The notes: generated by a model from the letters alone, not told the origin. A stretch of 7,377 bases of DNA from Bacteroidota bacterium (GCA_003453835.1 DMMN01000085.1:6373-13749); one strand, 5' to 3'. Positions 1 through 7,223 are shown, numbered from the stretch's first letter. Numbers and translations: made by a program.

Positions 1-116
1 CGGTGACATGGAACGGCCAGGACCACACCGGCCGACAAGTTTCATCCGGGGTTTACTTCTATCGGTTGTCGACGGGGAGTTATTCGTTCGCGCGTCGAAT
101 GGTATTGCTGAAGTAA
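1..116 (+). CDS. C-terminal fragment of a secreted protein with a FlgD-like / type IX-type sorting tail
   Basis: Only the last 37 codons are in the window. The frame begins with GTG at 3-5, bases 1-2 belong to the previous codon, and TAA is at 114-116. The start lies off the left edge, so there is no start codon to see. The peptide begins VTWNGQDHTGRQ and continues with SSGVYFYRL and then RRMVLLK at the end. The pattern W-x-G-x-D-x-x-G-x-x-V-x-S-G-V-Y-F-Y-R-L followed by a basic, hydrophobic terminus is typical of FlgD Ig-like / Por-secretion-tail domains. These sit at the C-terminus of exported enzymes and surface proteins in FCB-group bacteria. Known family members use this domain as a sorting signal for the type IX system or as a beta-sandwich anchor; which applies here cannot be judged. 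The catalytic or binding part of the protein is outside the window, so its function is unknown. A terminator follows at 173-207, so it is probably not cotranscribed with the kinase downstream. Confidence 0.8.
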   Translation, partial: VTWNGQDHTGRQVSSGVYFYRLSTGSYSFARRMVLLK

Positions 117-130
117 CGAATCGCAAGAGT

Positions 131-163
131 GAGAATCGCGCGTGGGGTGTCGCGCAGGTTCTT
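131..163 (+). other. Stem-loop in the 3' region of the left-edge gene
   Basis: An imperfect inverted repeat pairs 131-142 with 151-163. The inner five pairs are GCGCG (138-142) with CGCGC (151-155), with an 8-base loop TGGGGTGT. A156 is a single-base bulge, and the outer part GAGAATC pairs with GGTTCTT using two G-T pairs. It lies just downstream of the stop codon at 116 and ten bases before the intrinsic terminator hairpin. No T-run follows it, so it is not a terminator itself. It could protect the mRNA 3' end or belong to a small 3'-UTR RNA; both roles are inference. Confidence 0.4.
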
Positions 164-172
164 CAATTCTTT

Positions 173-207
173 AAGGGCGTCCCGCGAAATGCGGGATGCC
201 TTTTTTT
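173..207 (+). terminator. Intrinsic (Rho-independent) terminator
   Basis: The stem GGCGTCCCGC (176-185) pairs with GCGGGATGCC (191-200) over ten base pairs including one G-T pair, with a five-base loop GAAAT. Seven T residues follow directly (201-207), and A173-A174 can pair with the first Ts. This is a textbook intrinsic terminator on the plus strand. It ends the transcript of the secreted-protein gene that stops at 116 and separates it from the kinase-lptD unit. Confidence 0.9.
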
Positions 208-237
208 ATTGTGTTGATCGGCTTCGTAAATCGTCCG

Positions 238-267
238 TTTTTTGGGTTTTTTTCCAACTGTTTTTTT
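238..267 (+). other. T-tract leader region upstream of the ROK kinase
   Basis: Three runs of six, seven and seven T residues lie at 238-243, 247-253 and 261-267, separated by GGG and by CCAACTG. The last ends 16 bases before the kinase ATG at 284. No purine-rich Shine-Dalgarno sequence lies between the tracts and the start codon, and I could not find a convincing -35/-10 pair. The region might form curved or easily melted promoter DNA, or give a U-rich unstructured leader that lets ribosomes load without a Shine-Dalgarno. The tracts themselves are seen; their role is inferred. Confidence 0.3.
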
Positions 268-283
268 CTTAGCTTCTTGCTGT

Positions 284-1243
284 ATGAAATCCTCAGAATC
301 GAAGCTAGTGGTCGGTGTTGATCTTGGCGCCACGACCGTAAAGACCGGGATCGTCTCTGACTCCGGCTCCATTCTCTACCAGAACAAATTTCCGACGTTT
401 GCACAAGAAGGCCCATCGGCCGTCATCTGTCAGATTCAACAGTCGATCCGAGATGCGTTGCAGCAGTCAAACGGATCAAGCGTTGCAGGAATCGGGATTG
501 GTGCCCCGGGCGTCGTGGACGATGATGGGGTGGTCAAGTCTCCTCCGAACTTCGTCAACTGGGATGAGGTTCCGCTGAGGGGTGAGATGGCAAAGCTGTT
601 CGGCGGGCTTCCTATCGCAATTGAGAATGATGCCAATGCGGCAGCGATCGCCGAATCACGTTTCGGCGCAGGCATCCAACATCCAAATTTCCTTTTTGTG
701 ATTTGGGGAACGGGCGTTGGCGGCGGAATCATTCTGAATCACAAAATCTATCGCGGCGCAACCGGAGGAGCGGGTGAAATCGGACACGTCGCCATCGACT
801 ACAACGGGCCGCAATGTAACTGCGGCATGCGGGGATGTGTGGAAGCGTATGTCGGTCAGCGGTATCTCTCCCAGCGTACGGCAGAGCGACTGAGAACGCG
901 TCCGGATTCGAAGATCATGGAGCTTGTCGGAGGCGATTACTCGAAGATCGAACCGTACTTCATTTCAAAAGCAGCGCATGACGGCGATCCTCTGGCACGT
1001 GAAATCCTCCTCGAGGCAGGAACATTGCTTGGTGTTGCTCTCGGAGCCGTCATGAACGTGATGGATCTTCGTGTCAGCATTATCGGAGGAGGTCTCTCTG
1101 CCGCGGGCGACTTTGTCATCCGGGCGATCGAAGAGTCCGTGAAGGCACACGTCCTTAGGCCGTTGCGCAAGGAGGTTCAGGTTATTCCGGCCCGGCTCGG
1201 AAACAACGCCGGTATTCTTGGTGCTGCGGGCTTGGTGTTGTGA
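284..1243 (+). CDS. glk: ROK-family sugar kinase, probable glucokinase
   Basis: This 319-residue protein has the usual length of ROK sugar kinases, cytoplasmic enzymes that phosphorylate glucose or related hexoses (such as N-acetyl amino sugars) with ATP. Visible in order: the phosphate-binding loop GVDLGATTVKTG (11-22); GIGIGAPGVVD (69-79); IENDANAAAIAE (113-124), whose D116 is the expected catalytic base; the adenosine-side glycine loop GTGVGGG (142-148); E165-x-G-H168; the ROK zinc motif C178-x-C180-G-x-x-G-C185 followed by E187; and IIGGG (266-270). All ligands expected for sugar and zinc are present, so the enzyme looks active. ENDANAA plus the CxCGxxGCxE block fits glucokinase better than ROK repressors, and no N-terminal DNA-binding domain is present; exact sugar specificity remains open. 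The start at ATG 284 is preferred because the ROK domain begins eight residues later. A TTG at 242 would add 14 residues encoded by the T-tract leader. No clear Shine-Dalgarno is seen. The stop at 1241 is three bases before the first possible lptD ATG, implying an operon. Confidence 0.88.
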   Translation: MKSSESKLVVGVDLGATTVKTGIVSDSGSILYQNKFPTFAQEGPSAVICQIQQSIRDALQQSNGSSVAGIGIGAPGVVDDDGVVKSPPNFVNWDEVPLRGEMAKLFGGLPIAIENDANAAAIAESRFGAGIQHPNFLFVIWGTGVGGGIILNHKIYRGATGGAGEIGHVAIDYNGPQCNCGMRGCVEAYVGQRYLSQRTAERLRTRPDSKIMELVGGDYSKIEPYFISKAAHDGDPLAREILLEAGTLLGVALGAVMNVMDLRVSIIGGGLSAAGDFVIRAIEESVKAHVLRPLRKEVQVIPARLGNNAGILGAAGLVL

Positions 1244-1248
1244 GGAAT

Positions 1249-1253
1249 GAGGG
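1249..1253 (+). promoter_or_regulatory. Shine-Dalgarno that decides the lptD start
   Basis: GAGGG at 1249-1253 stands five bases before ATG 1259. The earlier in-frame ATG at 1247 has only the GAGG at 1242-1245, one base away, which is too close for normal ribosome placement. The later start also gives a cleaner signal peptide (Met-Lys-Gln-Ser-Ser then a hydrophobic run). Confidence 0.55.
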
Positions 1254-1258
1254 ATTGG

Positions 1259-3874
1259 ATGAAGCAATCCTCTGTCCGGTTACTTCTCCCACTCTTGGCG
1301 ACAGTCCTTCTTCTGAGCAGAGGATTGCTCGCGCAAACTTCATCAACTCCGCCCGATAGTCTCCGTATTCTCTCCCCCTCTCCTCAAGATACTCTCCGAT
1401 CGAATAAGTCGGGCGTCGATACCGTCGTCGTCTATTCTGCAAAGGACTCCATCGTCTATTCCCTGCAGACTCGTTTCATGCGTCTTTACGGCAAGAGCGA
1501 GTTGAAATATCGCGCAATCGGCTTGAAGGCCGATCGCGTCGGCGTGAACTGGGATACGGCGACGCTGACCGCCGAAGGATCGAAGGATACAACAGACAAG
1601 AAGGGGAACAAGACGGTCGGCTCGCCAATTCTTCAGGATGGCGGCGAGGCATACAACGGATCGCGCATCAGCTATAACTTCAACACACAAAAGGGGAAGA
1701 TCGCTGTTGGTGAGACGGAGATCGAAAACGGATACTATCATGGCGAGGCGATCAAGAAAATCGATCGGGACGTTTTGTTTGTGGCCGGCGGTCGTTACAC
1801 GACGTGCGACGCCGAGCACCCGCACTACTATTTCTCTAGCCCGAAAATGAAAGTGATTCTGCGAGACCACGTCGTTGCGGAGCCGATTTACTTTTACCTT
1901 GCCGATGTGCCTCTCTTCGGGCTTCCGTTCGGGGTGTTCCCCAACAAGGCCGGACGTCGCTCCGGAATTATCGCGCCCGCGTACGGGGAGGACGCGCGAC
2001 GGGGGCGATTCCTCAGCCACTTCGGGTACTATTGGGCCATCAACGACTACCTCGATCTTTCATCGACATTCGATTGGTATACACGCGGCGGGTGGCTCAA
2101 CCGGTCTCTGTTCCGTTATGCGCTTCGGTACGACTTCACGGGCTCCCTCGGCATAAACTACACGCGCCTTCATGAGGGGGAACCAGAGGACCCCGCGCGC
2201 ACAGAACGGCGCGACTACAACATCAATATCAATCACAATCAACAGATTGATCCATCGACACGGCTCGATGTGAATTTCACGTTCACGTCCGGAAGCTACT
2301 TCCGGAACATCAGCTCGAACCTTGACGAGATTCTGCGACAAAACGTGATCTCGAATGCAACCCTCTCAAAAACGTGGGAGGGAAGCAATCGAAGCCTGAC
2401 CGTCAACGTCTATCGCGATCAGAACCTGACGACCGGCGACGTGGAGGAGCGCATCCCGTCGATATCGTTTTCGCAGGGGCAGCTCTTTCCCTTTCGTCGT
2501 CAGATGAAGTCCCGCGGCCTCGGCGGGGGGTCCGACACGGATGGTTCCTGGTACGAGATGATCGGGTTGAGTTATGCCGGCCAGGCGCAGAGCAACCGTT
2601 CAAAGCGCTTTGAGGTCATCAAGAGTCTGGTGGATCGGTCACGCGATAGCCTCACCCTCGAGCACCAGCAGGAACGACTCGGCGTCAATCACCAACTCTC
2701 GCTCACAGCTTCGCCGAAGGCAGGATACTTTACGATCGCACCGTTTCTTTCGTACAACGAGCGATGGTACAACAAGAGCATCGTTCGGGACAGCCTGGAG
2801 ACGAGGGATGTGTCCGGGCTAAAGGCTGTGCGGACGTTTTCAGGTGGTCTCTCCGCCTCGACTCGCTTCTTCGGTATGTTTCAACCGCAGATGTTTGGGA
2901 TCACGGGGATACGACACACCGTTACTCCTAACCTTTCCGTCAGTTATCAGCCCGATTTCTCCGACTCGCGGTTTGGATATTTTGGGGAATATGTCGACAG
3001 AGACGGAAGGAAGGTAAAGTACAGTTTCTTCGAGCGAGAGATTTACGGTGGTGCGTCGATTGGCCGACAAGAAAATCTCAATCTCAGCGTAGGGAACTTG
3101 TTCGAGATGAAGGTCCGGTCGTCCGACACCACGCAACAGGAGCAGAAGATCCAACTCCTCAATGTCGGCGGGTCCGTCTCCTACAACTTCGCCGCAGACA
3201 GTTTGAGAGTCTCCCAACTGAGTCTTTCGTACCGAACGGACATCGGGAGCTTTCTCAACGTCAGCGCGACCACCACGCACGACTTTTACGTCTTCGACGA
3301 GCAGGCAAGAGCTCGTGTCAACAGATTCCTCTGGACGGAAAAGAGGAAGATAGCCGACCTCACGAGCGTCTCCTTCAGTCTTTCCACGTCCCTGAGCGGT
3401 GAGAAGAAATCGACCGGAACGGGCGGAGTCGCTCCAAATGCCACAGCGGAAGAGCGGGATCGGCTTTCCGGACAGGTTGGCCGGTCCGCTCAGGCGCAGA
3501 CATATCGGGGCTTGTTTGAAGAGGAGACGCCTGACTTCAGTATTCCGTGGAATCTGTCTCTCAGTCACACGTTTTCCCAAACGCAAAACGATCCGCGGCA
3601 GAAGTTTCGAAGCTCATCACTGAACGCGAATCTCTCGTTCAACCTCACGGAGCACTGGCGCTTTTCGGCGAGCGGTAGCTATGATTTCATCCGGAAGGAA
3701 TTTGCGGCGCCAAGCGTCAACATCTATCGCGACTTGCACTGCTGGGAAATGAACGTATCCTGGTATCCCATCGGATTCTACCGTGGATACCGTTTCGAGC
3801 TGCGCATCAAAGCGCCGCAATTACAGGACCTGAAGATCACCAAGCAGGGAAGTGAGCGAGGAACGTATTACTGA
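1259..3874 (+). CDS. lptD: LPS-assembly protein LptD, outer-membrane translocon
   Basis: This 871-residue outer-membrane protein corresponds to LptD, which with the lipoprotein LptE inserts lipopolysaccharide into the outer leaflet at the end of the Lpt bridge. Residues 1-25 form a signal peptide (K2, R7, then a Leu-rich core) with likely cleavage at LLA|Q. Residues about 54-215 resemble the LptA/OstA-like beta-jellyroll that receives LPS from the periplasmic bridge. The junction carries the family hallmarks: YTTCDAEHPHYYF (180-192), DVPLFGLPFGVFP (216-228), the RRSGIIAPAYGE stretch (233-244) and the following FGYYWAINDYLDL (255-267). The rest has alternating hydrophobic/polar strands of a large beta-barrel and ends in RDLHCWEMNVSWYP (about 824-837) and a terminal Tyr-Tyr. 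The only two cysteines, C183 and C828, fall where E. coli LptD has C173 and C724/C725. An acidic, Gly/Ala/Gln-rich segment near residues 713-756 is probably a barrel loop. It lies directly behind the kinase gene and before a terminator. ATG 1247 is an alternative start (875 residues). No lptE is visible here. Confidence 0.88.
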   Translation: MKQSSVRLLLPLLATVLLLSRGLLAQTSSTPPDSLRILSPSPQDTLRSNKSGVDTVVVYSAKDSIVYSLQTRFMRLYGKSELKYRAIGLKADRVGVNWDTATLTAEGSKDTTDKKGNKTVGSPILQDGGEAYNGSRISYNFNTQKGKIAVGETEIENGYYHGEAIKKIDRDVLFVAGGRYTTCDAEHPHYYFSSPKMKVILRDHVVAEPIYFYLADVPLFGLPFGVFPNKAGRRSGIIAPAYGEDARRGRFLSHFGYYWAINDYLDLSSTFDWYTRGGWLNRSLFRYALRYDFTGSLGINYTRLHEGEPEDPARTERRDYNININHNQQIDPSTRLDVNFTFTSGSYFRNISSNLDEILRQNVISNATLSKTWEGSNRSLTVNVYRDQNLTTGDVEERIPSISFSQGQLFPFRRQMKSRGLGGGSDTDGSWYEMIGLSYAGQAQSNRSKRFEVIKSLVDRSRDSLTLEHQQERLGVNHQLSLTASPKAGYFTIAPFLSYNERWYNKSIVRDSLETRDVSGLKAVRTFSGGLSASTRFFGMFQPQMFGITGIRHTVTPNLSVSYQPDFSDSRFGYFGEYVDRDGRKVKYSFFEREIYGGASIGRQENLNLSVGNLFEMKVRSSDTTQQEQKIQLLNVGGSVSYNFAADSLRVSQLSLSYRTDIGSFLNVSATTTHDFYVFDEQARARVNRFLWTEKRKIADLTSVSFSLSTSLSGEKKSTGTGGVAPNATAEERDRLSGQVGRSAQAQTYRGLFEEETPDFSIPWNLSLSHTFSQTQNDPRQKFRSSSLNANLSFNLTEHWRFSASGSYDFIRKEFAAPSVNIYRDLHCWEMNVSWYPIGFYRGYRFELRIKAPQLQDLKITKQGSERGTYY

Positions 3875-3921
3875 TCACCGCACGCGAGGTTGGGGCGGGA
3901 TGCGCCGGGGAGAGCTGCAAG

Positions 3922-3953
3922 AAAAAAAGCGACGAGAGCCCTCGTCGCCTTTT
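3922..3953. terminator. Bidirectional terminator between convergent lptD and clpX
   Basis: The perfect stem GCGACGAG (3929-3936) pairs with CTCGTCGC (3941-3948) around the loop AGCC. On the minus strand it is followed by seven T residues (complement of A3922-A3928), making a strong terminator for tig-clpP-clpX. On the plus strand it is followed by C and four Ts (3950-3953), which is weaker but usable for the kinase-lptD transcript. The whole 3875-3977 gap holds nothing else I can recognise. Confidence 0.85.
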
Positions 3954-3977
3954 GTGTGATTCGTTGAATCTTCCCCG

Positions 3978-5237
3978 TCAGGCCGATTTCCGCTCCTCGT
4001 ACAGGTAGATGGGTTCTTTTGACTTGAGGATCGTGTCCCTCGTGATGATGCATTTGGACACGTTTTGTCGGGTGGGAAGATGGTACATGATATCGACCAT
4101 CACTTCTTCAATGATGGCTCGCAACGCACGGGCGCCCGTTCCGCGTTCCATCGCCTTCGTAACGACCCCCGTGAGTGCCGATTCTTCGAACTCCAGCTCT
4201 ACGCCTTCCATCATAAACAATTTCTTGTATTGCTTCACCAGCGCATTCCGCGGCTCGGTCAGGATGTTGTGGAGAGCTTCTTCGTTCAGAGAGTGGAGCG
4301 ACGCCACGATGGGGAGCCGGCCGACGAATTCGGGAATCAACCCGTACTTCAGCAAGTCGTCGGGCTCGACCTGTGAAAGGTATGCGTCCGATGATCGGTG
4401 CCTCTTTCCTTTCACGTCTGCCCCGAAGCCAACCGGATTCTGGCTCACGCGCCGCTCGATAATCTTATCCAAGCCCTCGAATGCACCACCGCAGACGAAC
4501 AGAATGTTTTTCGTGTTGATGTTGATGAGGCTCTGTTCCGGATGCTTACGTCCCCCTTTGGGCGGGACGCCCGCAATCGTTCCCTCCAGGATCTTCAGCA
4601 GGGCTTGCTGAACGCCTTCGCCCGACACATCGCGCGTAATGGAGGCACTGTCACTCTTCCTGCTGATCTTGTCGATCTCGTCGATGTAAACGATGCCGCG
4701 TTCCGCTTTTTCGACGTTGTACTCCGCGTTCTGCAGAAGGTAGACAAGAATGGTCTCAACGTCGTCACCGACGTAGCCTGCCTCGGTAAGCGTTGTCGCG
4801 TCGGCGATTGCGAAGGGGACATCGAGAATGCGCGCGAGCGTTTGTGCCAGCAGAGTCTTGCCCGTACCGGTCGGGCCGATGAGCAGAATGTTGCTCTTCT
4901 CGATCTCGACCTCGTCGAGGTTTTGGAGATTATCGTTGGAATCGATCCGCTTGTAGTGATTGTAGACGGCGACCGCGAGGGTTCGCTTGGCGTGCTCCTG
5001 TCCGATGACGTATTCATCCAGCGCCTTCTTGATCTCGACGGGAGCGAGCACGCCGCGGGTGGTGTGTCGCTTGGCCGAGATCGCCGCCATGTTGTTTCGG
5101 ATGATGTCAACGGAGCTCGAGACGCACAGGTCGCAGATGTAGACGTCCGGACCGGCGATGATGCTGCTCACCTCTTCCGATGAGCGGCCGCAAAAGGAAC
5201 AAGTAATCTTCTCACCCTGCTTTGTTTTCTGACTCAT
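3978..5237 (-). CDS. clpX: ATP-dependent Clp protease ATP-binding subunit ClpX
   Basis: This is a full-length (419 residues) AAA+ unfoldase that recognises tagged proteins, unfolds them in its hexameric ring and threads them into ClpP in the cytoplasm. The N-terminal zinc-binding domain has C13-x2-C16 and C35-x2-C38. The AAA+ module shows Walker A GPTGTGKT (121-128), pore-1 loop GYVG (154-157), Walker B IVYIDEID (182-189) with catalytic E187, the RKH pore-entry motif (230-232), the arginine finger R307 in VGRLP, and sensor-2 GTGAR (366-370, R370). The ClpP-docking loop is VGF (269-271) in place of the E. coli IGF, a conservative change that keeps the anchoring Phe. All catalytic and pore residues are intact, so it should be active. 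The start ATG at 5237 is followed directly by the zinc finger; the ribosome-binding site is weak (only GGG seven bases upstream). It follows clpP by 48 bases, with a short hairpin in the gap, and is the last gene of the operon before the terminator. Confidence 0.97.
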   Translation of the reverse strand: MSQKTKQGEKITCSFCGRSSEEVSSIIAGPDVYICDLCVSSSVDIIRNNMAAISAKRHTTRGVLAPVEIKKALDEYVIGQEHAKRTLAVAVYNHYKRIDSNDNLQNLDEVEIEKSNILLIGPTGTGKTLLAQTLARILDVPFAIADATTLTEAGYVGDDVETILVYLLQNAEYNVEKAERGIVYIDEIDKISRKSDSASITRDVSGEGVQQALLKILEGTIAGVPPKGGRKHPEQSLININTKNILFVCGGAFEGLDKIIERRVSQNPVGFGADVKGKRHRSSDAYLSQVEPDDLLKYGLIPEFVGRLPIVASLHSLNEEALHNILTEPRNALVKQYKKLFMMEGVELEFEESALTGVVTKAMERGTGARALRAIIEEVMVDIMYHLPTRQNVSKCIITRDTILKSKEPIYLYEERKSA

Positions 5238-5264
5238 GCTATGCCCGATGAGCTGTCTGTGGAT

Positions 5265-5285
5265 GACCCAACGATGATGTGGGTC
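5265..5285 (-). other. Intergenic hairpin between clpP and clpX
   Basis: A perfect six-base inverted repeat, GACCCA and TGGGTC, flanks a nine-base loop directly after the clpP stop codon. In the transcript direction no T-run follows, so it should not terminate. It may be a processing or stability element that sets the clpP to clpX expression ratio; that is inference. A stem of six pairs could also arise by chance. Confidence 0.3.
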
Positions 5286-5927
5286 CTATTTTTCCTTCTT
5301 CACCTCCGCAAGGCGCTTGACGAGGATGTTGTCGATCAGACCGTATTCCTTCGCCTCGCCGGCGGACATATAACGATCGCGGTCGGTGTCACGCTCAAGC
5401 ATCTCGAGGGACCGGCCCGTATGATTCGCCAGGATCTCGTTGATCCGCTTTTTTGTCTTGAGAATCTCTTCTGCCTGAATGCTGATGTCGGATGCCGTAC
5501 CCTGAACTCCGCCCCACGGTTGATGGATCATGATGCGCGCATTGGGAAGCGCCGTCCGCTTTCCTTTTGTTCCACCTGCCAGGAGAACAGCCCCCATACT
5601 TGCCGCCATACCGATACAGATGGTCGAAACGTCTGGGCGAATGTACTGTATCGTATCGTAAATGGCAAGACCGGATGAGACGTTCCCTCCCGGACTATTG
5701 ATGTAGATGTGGATGTCCTTGTCGGGGTCTTCAGACTCCAGGAACAGAAGTTGCGCAATGACGAGGCTTGCGATCGTGTCATCGATGGGCGTGCCGATGA
5801 ATACGATGCGTTCTTTGAGAAGGCGGGAATAGATGTCGTACGCGCGCTCCCCGCGTCCGGTTTGCTCAACAACGATAGGGACAAGTTGATTATAGGCTTC
5901 GAACGTTCTGGATTTCATCGGCGGCAT
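5286..5927 (-). CDS. clpP: ATP-dependent Clp protease proteolytic subunit ClpP
   Basis: This 213-residue serine peptidase forms the double-heptamer degradation chamber that pairs with ClpX. The catalytic triad is complete: S110 in GMAASMGA (106-113), H135 in MIHQP (133-137) and D184 in TDRDRYMS (181-188). The spacing Ser-25-His-49-Asp equals that of E. coli Clp[12 protein letters not shown] (76-86) supplies the oxyanion-hole region. The segment [20 protein letters not shown] (15-34) matches the mature N-terminus of the family, so the first 13-14 residues are probably a short propeptide removed by self-cleavage. The ATG at 5927 shares its A with the TAA of tig (TAATG), which favours translational coupling and this start. 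The AAAGGA at 5930-5935 is only two bases from it; ATG at 5918 (residue 4) is an alternative with an 11-base spacing. A single full-length, catalytically intact copy is seen here; a second clpP elsewhere cannot be excluded. Confidence 0.97.
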   Translation of the reverse strand: MPPMKSRTFEAYNQLVPIVVEQTGRGERAYDIYSRLLKERIVFIGTPIDDTIASLVIAQLLFLESEDPDKDIHIYINSPGGNVSSGLAIYDTIQYIRPDVSTICIGMAASMGAVLLAGGTKGKRTALPNARIMIHQPWGGVQGTASDISIQAEEILKTKKRINEILANHTGRSLEMLERDTDRDRYMSAGEAKEYGLIDNILVKRLAEVKKEK

Positions 5928-7216
5928 TATCCTTTCGAGAGAGTATTCGGCAATGTTCGATCGTCAATTTCTTTCACGCTCGTGCTGGTCATCAGCAGAC
6001 TCATCAGCGTGTCGCCAAGGAGCCGGTCCTTGACCTGATCGGACGACTTATAGTATGTGATTAATCGTTCTTTGTCAATTCCGATCTTGGGGGCTTCCCG
6101 CTCCGCGAGGGCGATGAGGGCGCTCTCGTCCACGGTGAGGTTCTCGGCCTTGATAATCTCTTCGCGCAACAAAGCCCATTTCGAATGGAAGATCGCGTAC
6201 GCGCGATTCTCCTGATAAAACTTTTCGATATCGAAATCGTGGGGAAGTTCCTTATTCGGTTGCTGGTTGCGGATTTCTTCGCGGAGGCCATCGATAACGG
6301 TTCGAATGAGCGACTCGGGGACCTGAAACTCATGCAGCCGGATGATTTCAGAAACGATCGCATTGATCATCTGTCTGCGGTTCTTCTCTCTCCAATACTG
6401 CTCCAGGTCTTCGCGCAGACTTTTTCGAAACTCTTCAACCGTCGTAATTTTATCCTTTGAGACTTTCTTCACGAAGTCGTCGTCGAGCTCGGGTGAGATG
6501 ATCTTCTCGACTCGTGAGACTGTTGCCTTTATCGTGACCGGGTGTGAATGGTCTCCGTGCTGGTGCTCGAATTGGATTCGGTATTCGCCCCCTTGTTCTG
6601 CCTCCCCGAGAGCATCTTTGAACGGCTGCTCGAGTTCCGGATCGGCCAGATAGAAGCGCGCGTTATCCGTCTTCTTTCCGATGATCGGAAAACCCGTCTC
6701 GTCAAGCTCTTGGAGCGAGGCCGTAACGATGTGTTCCGGATCGGTCGCTCTCTCAACCTTCTCCATCGTCGCGCTCATTCTCCGCAGCCGGAGAAGCTCC
6801 TGCTCGACCTCCTCGTCCGTGGTCTTGTGCACGATGGTCTCTACCGAGAGACCTTTGTATTTCTTCAGCTCGATGATGGGGCGGATGTCGTACTGAATCT
6901 TGAATCGAAAGCTCTGGCCGCGCTTGTAGTCCACATCGACAAGAGTCGGTTCGCCGATCGGTTTCAGCTCTTTGTCTTTGACGACCTGGCGATAGAGTTC
7001 GCTCGCGATACGATCCAGATATTCATTCTCGATGAGCTCCCCGTAGAGCTTCTTGACCATATCGAGCGGCGCTTTGCCTTTTCGGAATCCCTTGATGTCA
7101 ATCTTCGGGCGATACTCGTGATATGCTCTCTCGAAATGCGGCTTCAGTTCTTCCGAAGTGGCTTGAATCTCGATCTCCCTCGATACTTCAGTTAGTTCAT
7201 GAACGTTAACTTCCAC
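5927..7216 (-). CDS. tig: Trigger factor, ribosome-associated chaperone with degenerate PPIase domain
   Basis: This 429-residue protein has the normal length of trigger factor, the chaperone that docks at the ribosome exit tunnel and shields nascent chains. The N-terminal domain carries the ribosome-binding signature GFRKGKAP (43-50), at the same position as in E. coli. Residues about 150-240 occupy the place of the FKBP-type prolyl-isomerase domain but are poorly conserved: the usual V-x-I-D-F start strand reads VTASL (164-168) and the P-G-F-E-x-x-I block reads QPFKDAL (197-203). Isomerase activity is therefore doubtful. A loop there, HQHGDHSH (218-225), contains four histidines. Residues about 245-429 are mostly charged helix, matching the C-terminal substrate-binding arms. 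The start is GTG at 7216, supported by a strong AAGGAG seven bases upstream; no ATG lies near. It is the first protein gene after tRNA-Leu, and its stop overlaps the clpP start by one base. Confidence 0.93.
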   Translation of the reverse strand: MEVNVHELTEVSREIEIQATSEELKPHFERAYHEYRPKIDIKGFRKGKAPLDMVKKLYGELIENEYLDRIASELYRQVVKDKELKPIGEPTLVDVDYKRGQSFRFKIQYDIRPIIELKKYKGLSVETIVHKTTDEEVEQELLRLRRMSATMEKVERATDPEHIVTASLQELDETGFPIIGKKTDNARFYLADPELEQPFKDALGEAEQGGEYRIQFEHQHGDHSHPVTIKATVSRVEKIISPELDDDFVKKVSKDKITTVEEFRKSLREDLEQYWREKNRRQMINAIVSEIIRLHEFQVPESLIRTVIDGLREEIRNQQPNKELPHDFDIEKFYQENRAYAIFHSKWALLREEIIKAENLTVDESALIALAEREAPKIGIDKERLITYYKSSDQVKDRLLGDTLMSLLMTSTSVKEIDDRTLPNTLSKG

Positions 7217-7223
7217 TCTGCGA

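Noticed and set aside
8..217. A 69-codon plus-strand open frame with an ATG at position 8.
   Set aside because: It is out of frame with the recognisable sorting-tail peptide and runs through the terminator hairpin and T-run, so it is unlikely to be coding.
214..242. TTGATC as a possible -35 box of a kinase promoter.
   Set aside because: At the right spacing only the T-run is found, with no TATAAT-like or TAnnTTTG-like -10 element, so I do not call a promoter.
242..283. A TTG start that would extend the kinase by 14 residues (MGFFPTVFFLASCC).
   Set aside because: The extra residues are encoded by the T-tract leader, which explains the Phe richness. Although it looks like a short signal peptide or lipobox, ROK kinases are cytoplasmic and ATG 284 gives the normal family length.
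2840..3586. A 248-codon open frame on the minus strand inside lptD, and another of 225 codons at 1343-2020.
   Set aside because: Both lie within the lptD coding region, which has a signal peptide and family motifs. Their translations show no recognisable domain.
4398..5183. A 261-codon open frame on the plus strand opposite clpX.
   Set aside because: It is fully antisense to the conserved, motif-complete clpX and reads as a low-information Asp/Leu/Val-rich sequence typical of a mirror frame. It has no ribosome site or domain.
6548..7195. A 215-codon plus-strand open frame opposite tig.
   Set aside because: It is the antisense shadow of trigger factor, whose GFRKGKAP motif and strong Shine-Dalgarno establish the minus-strand reading.
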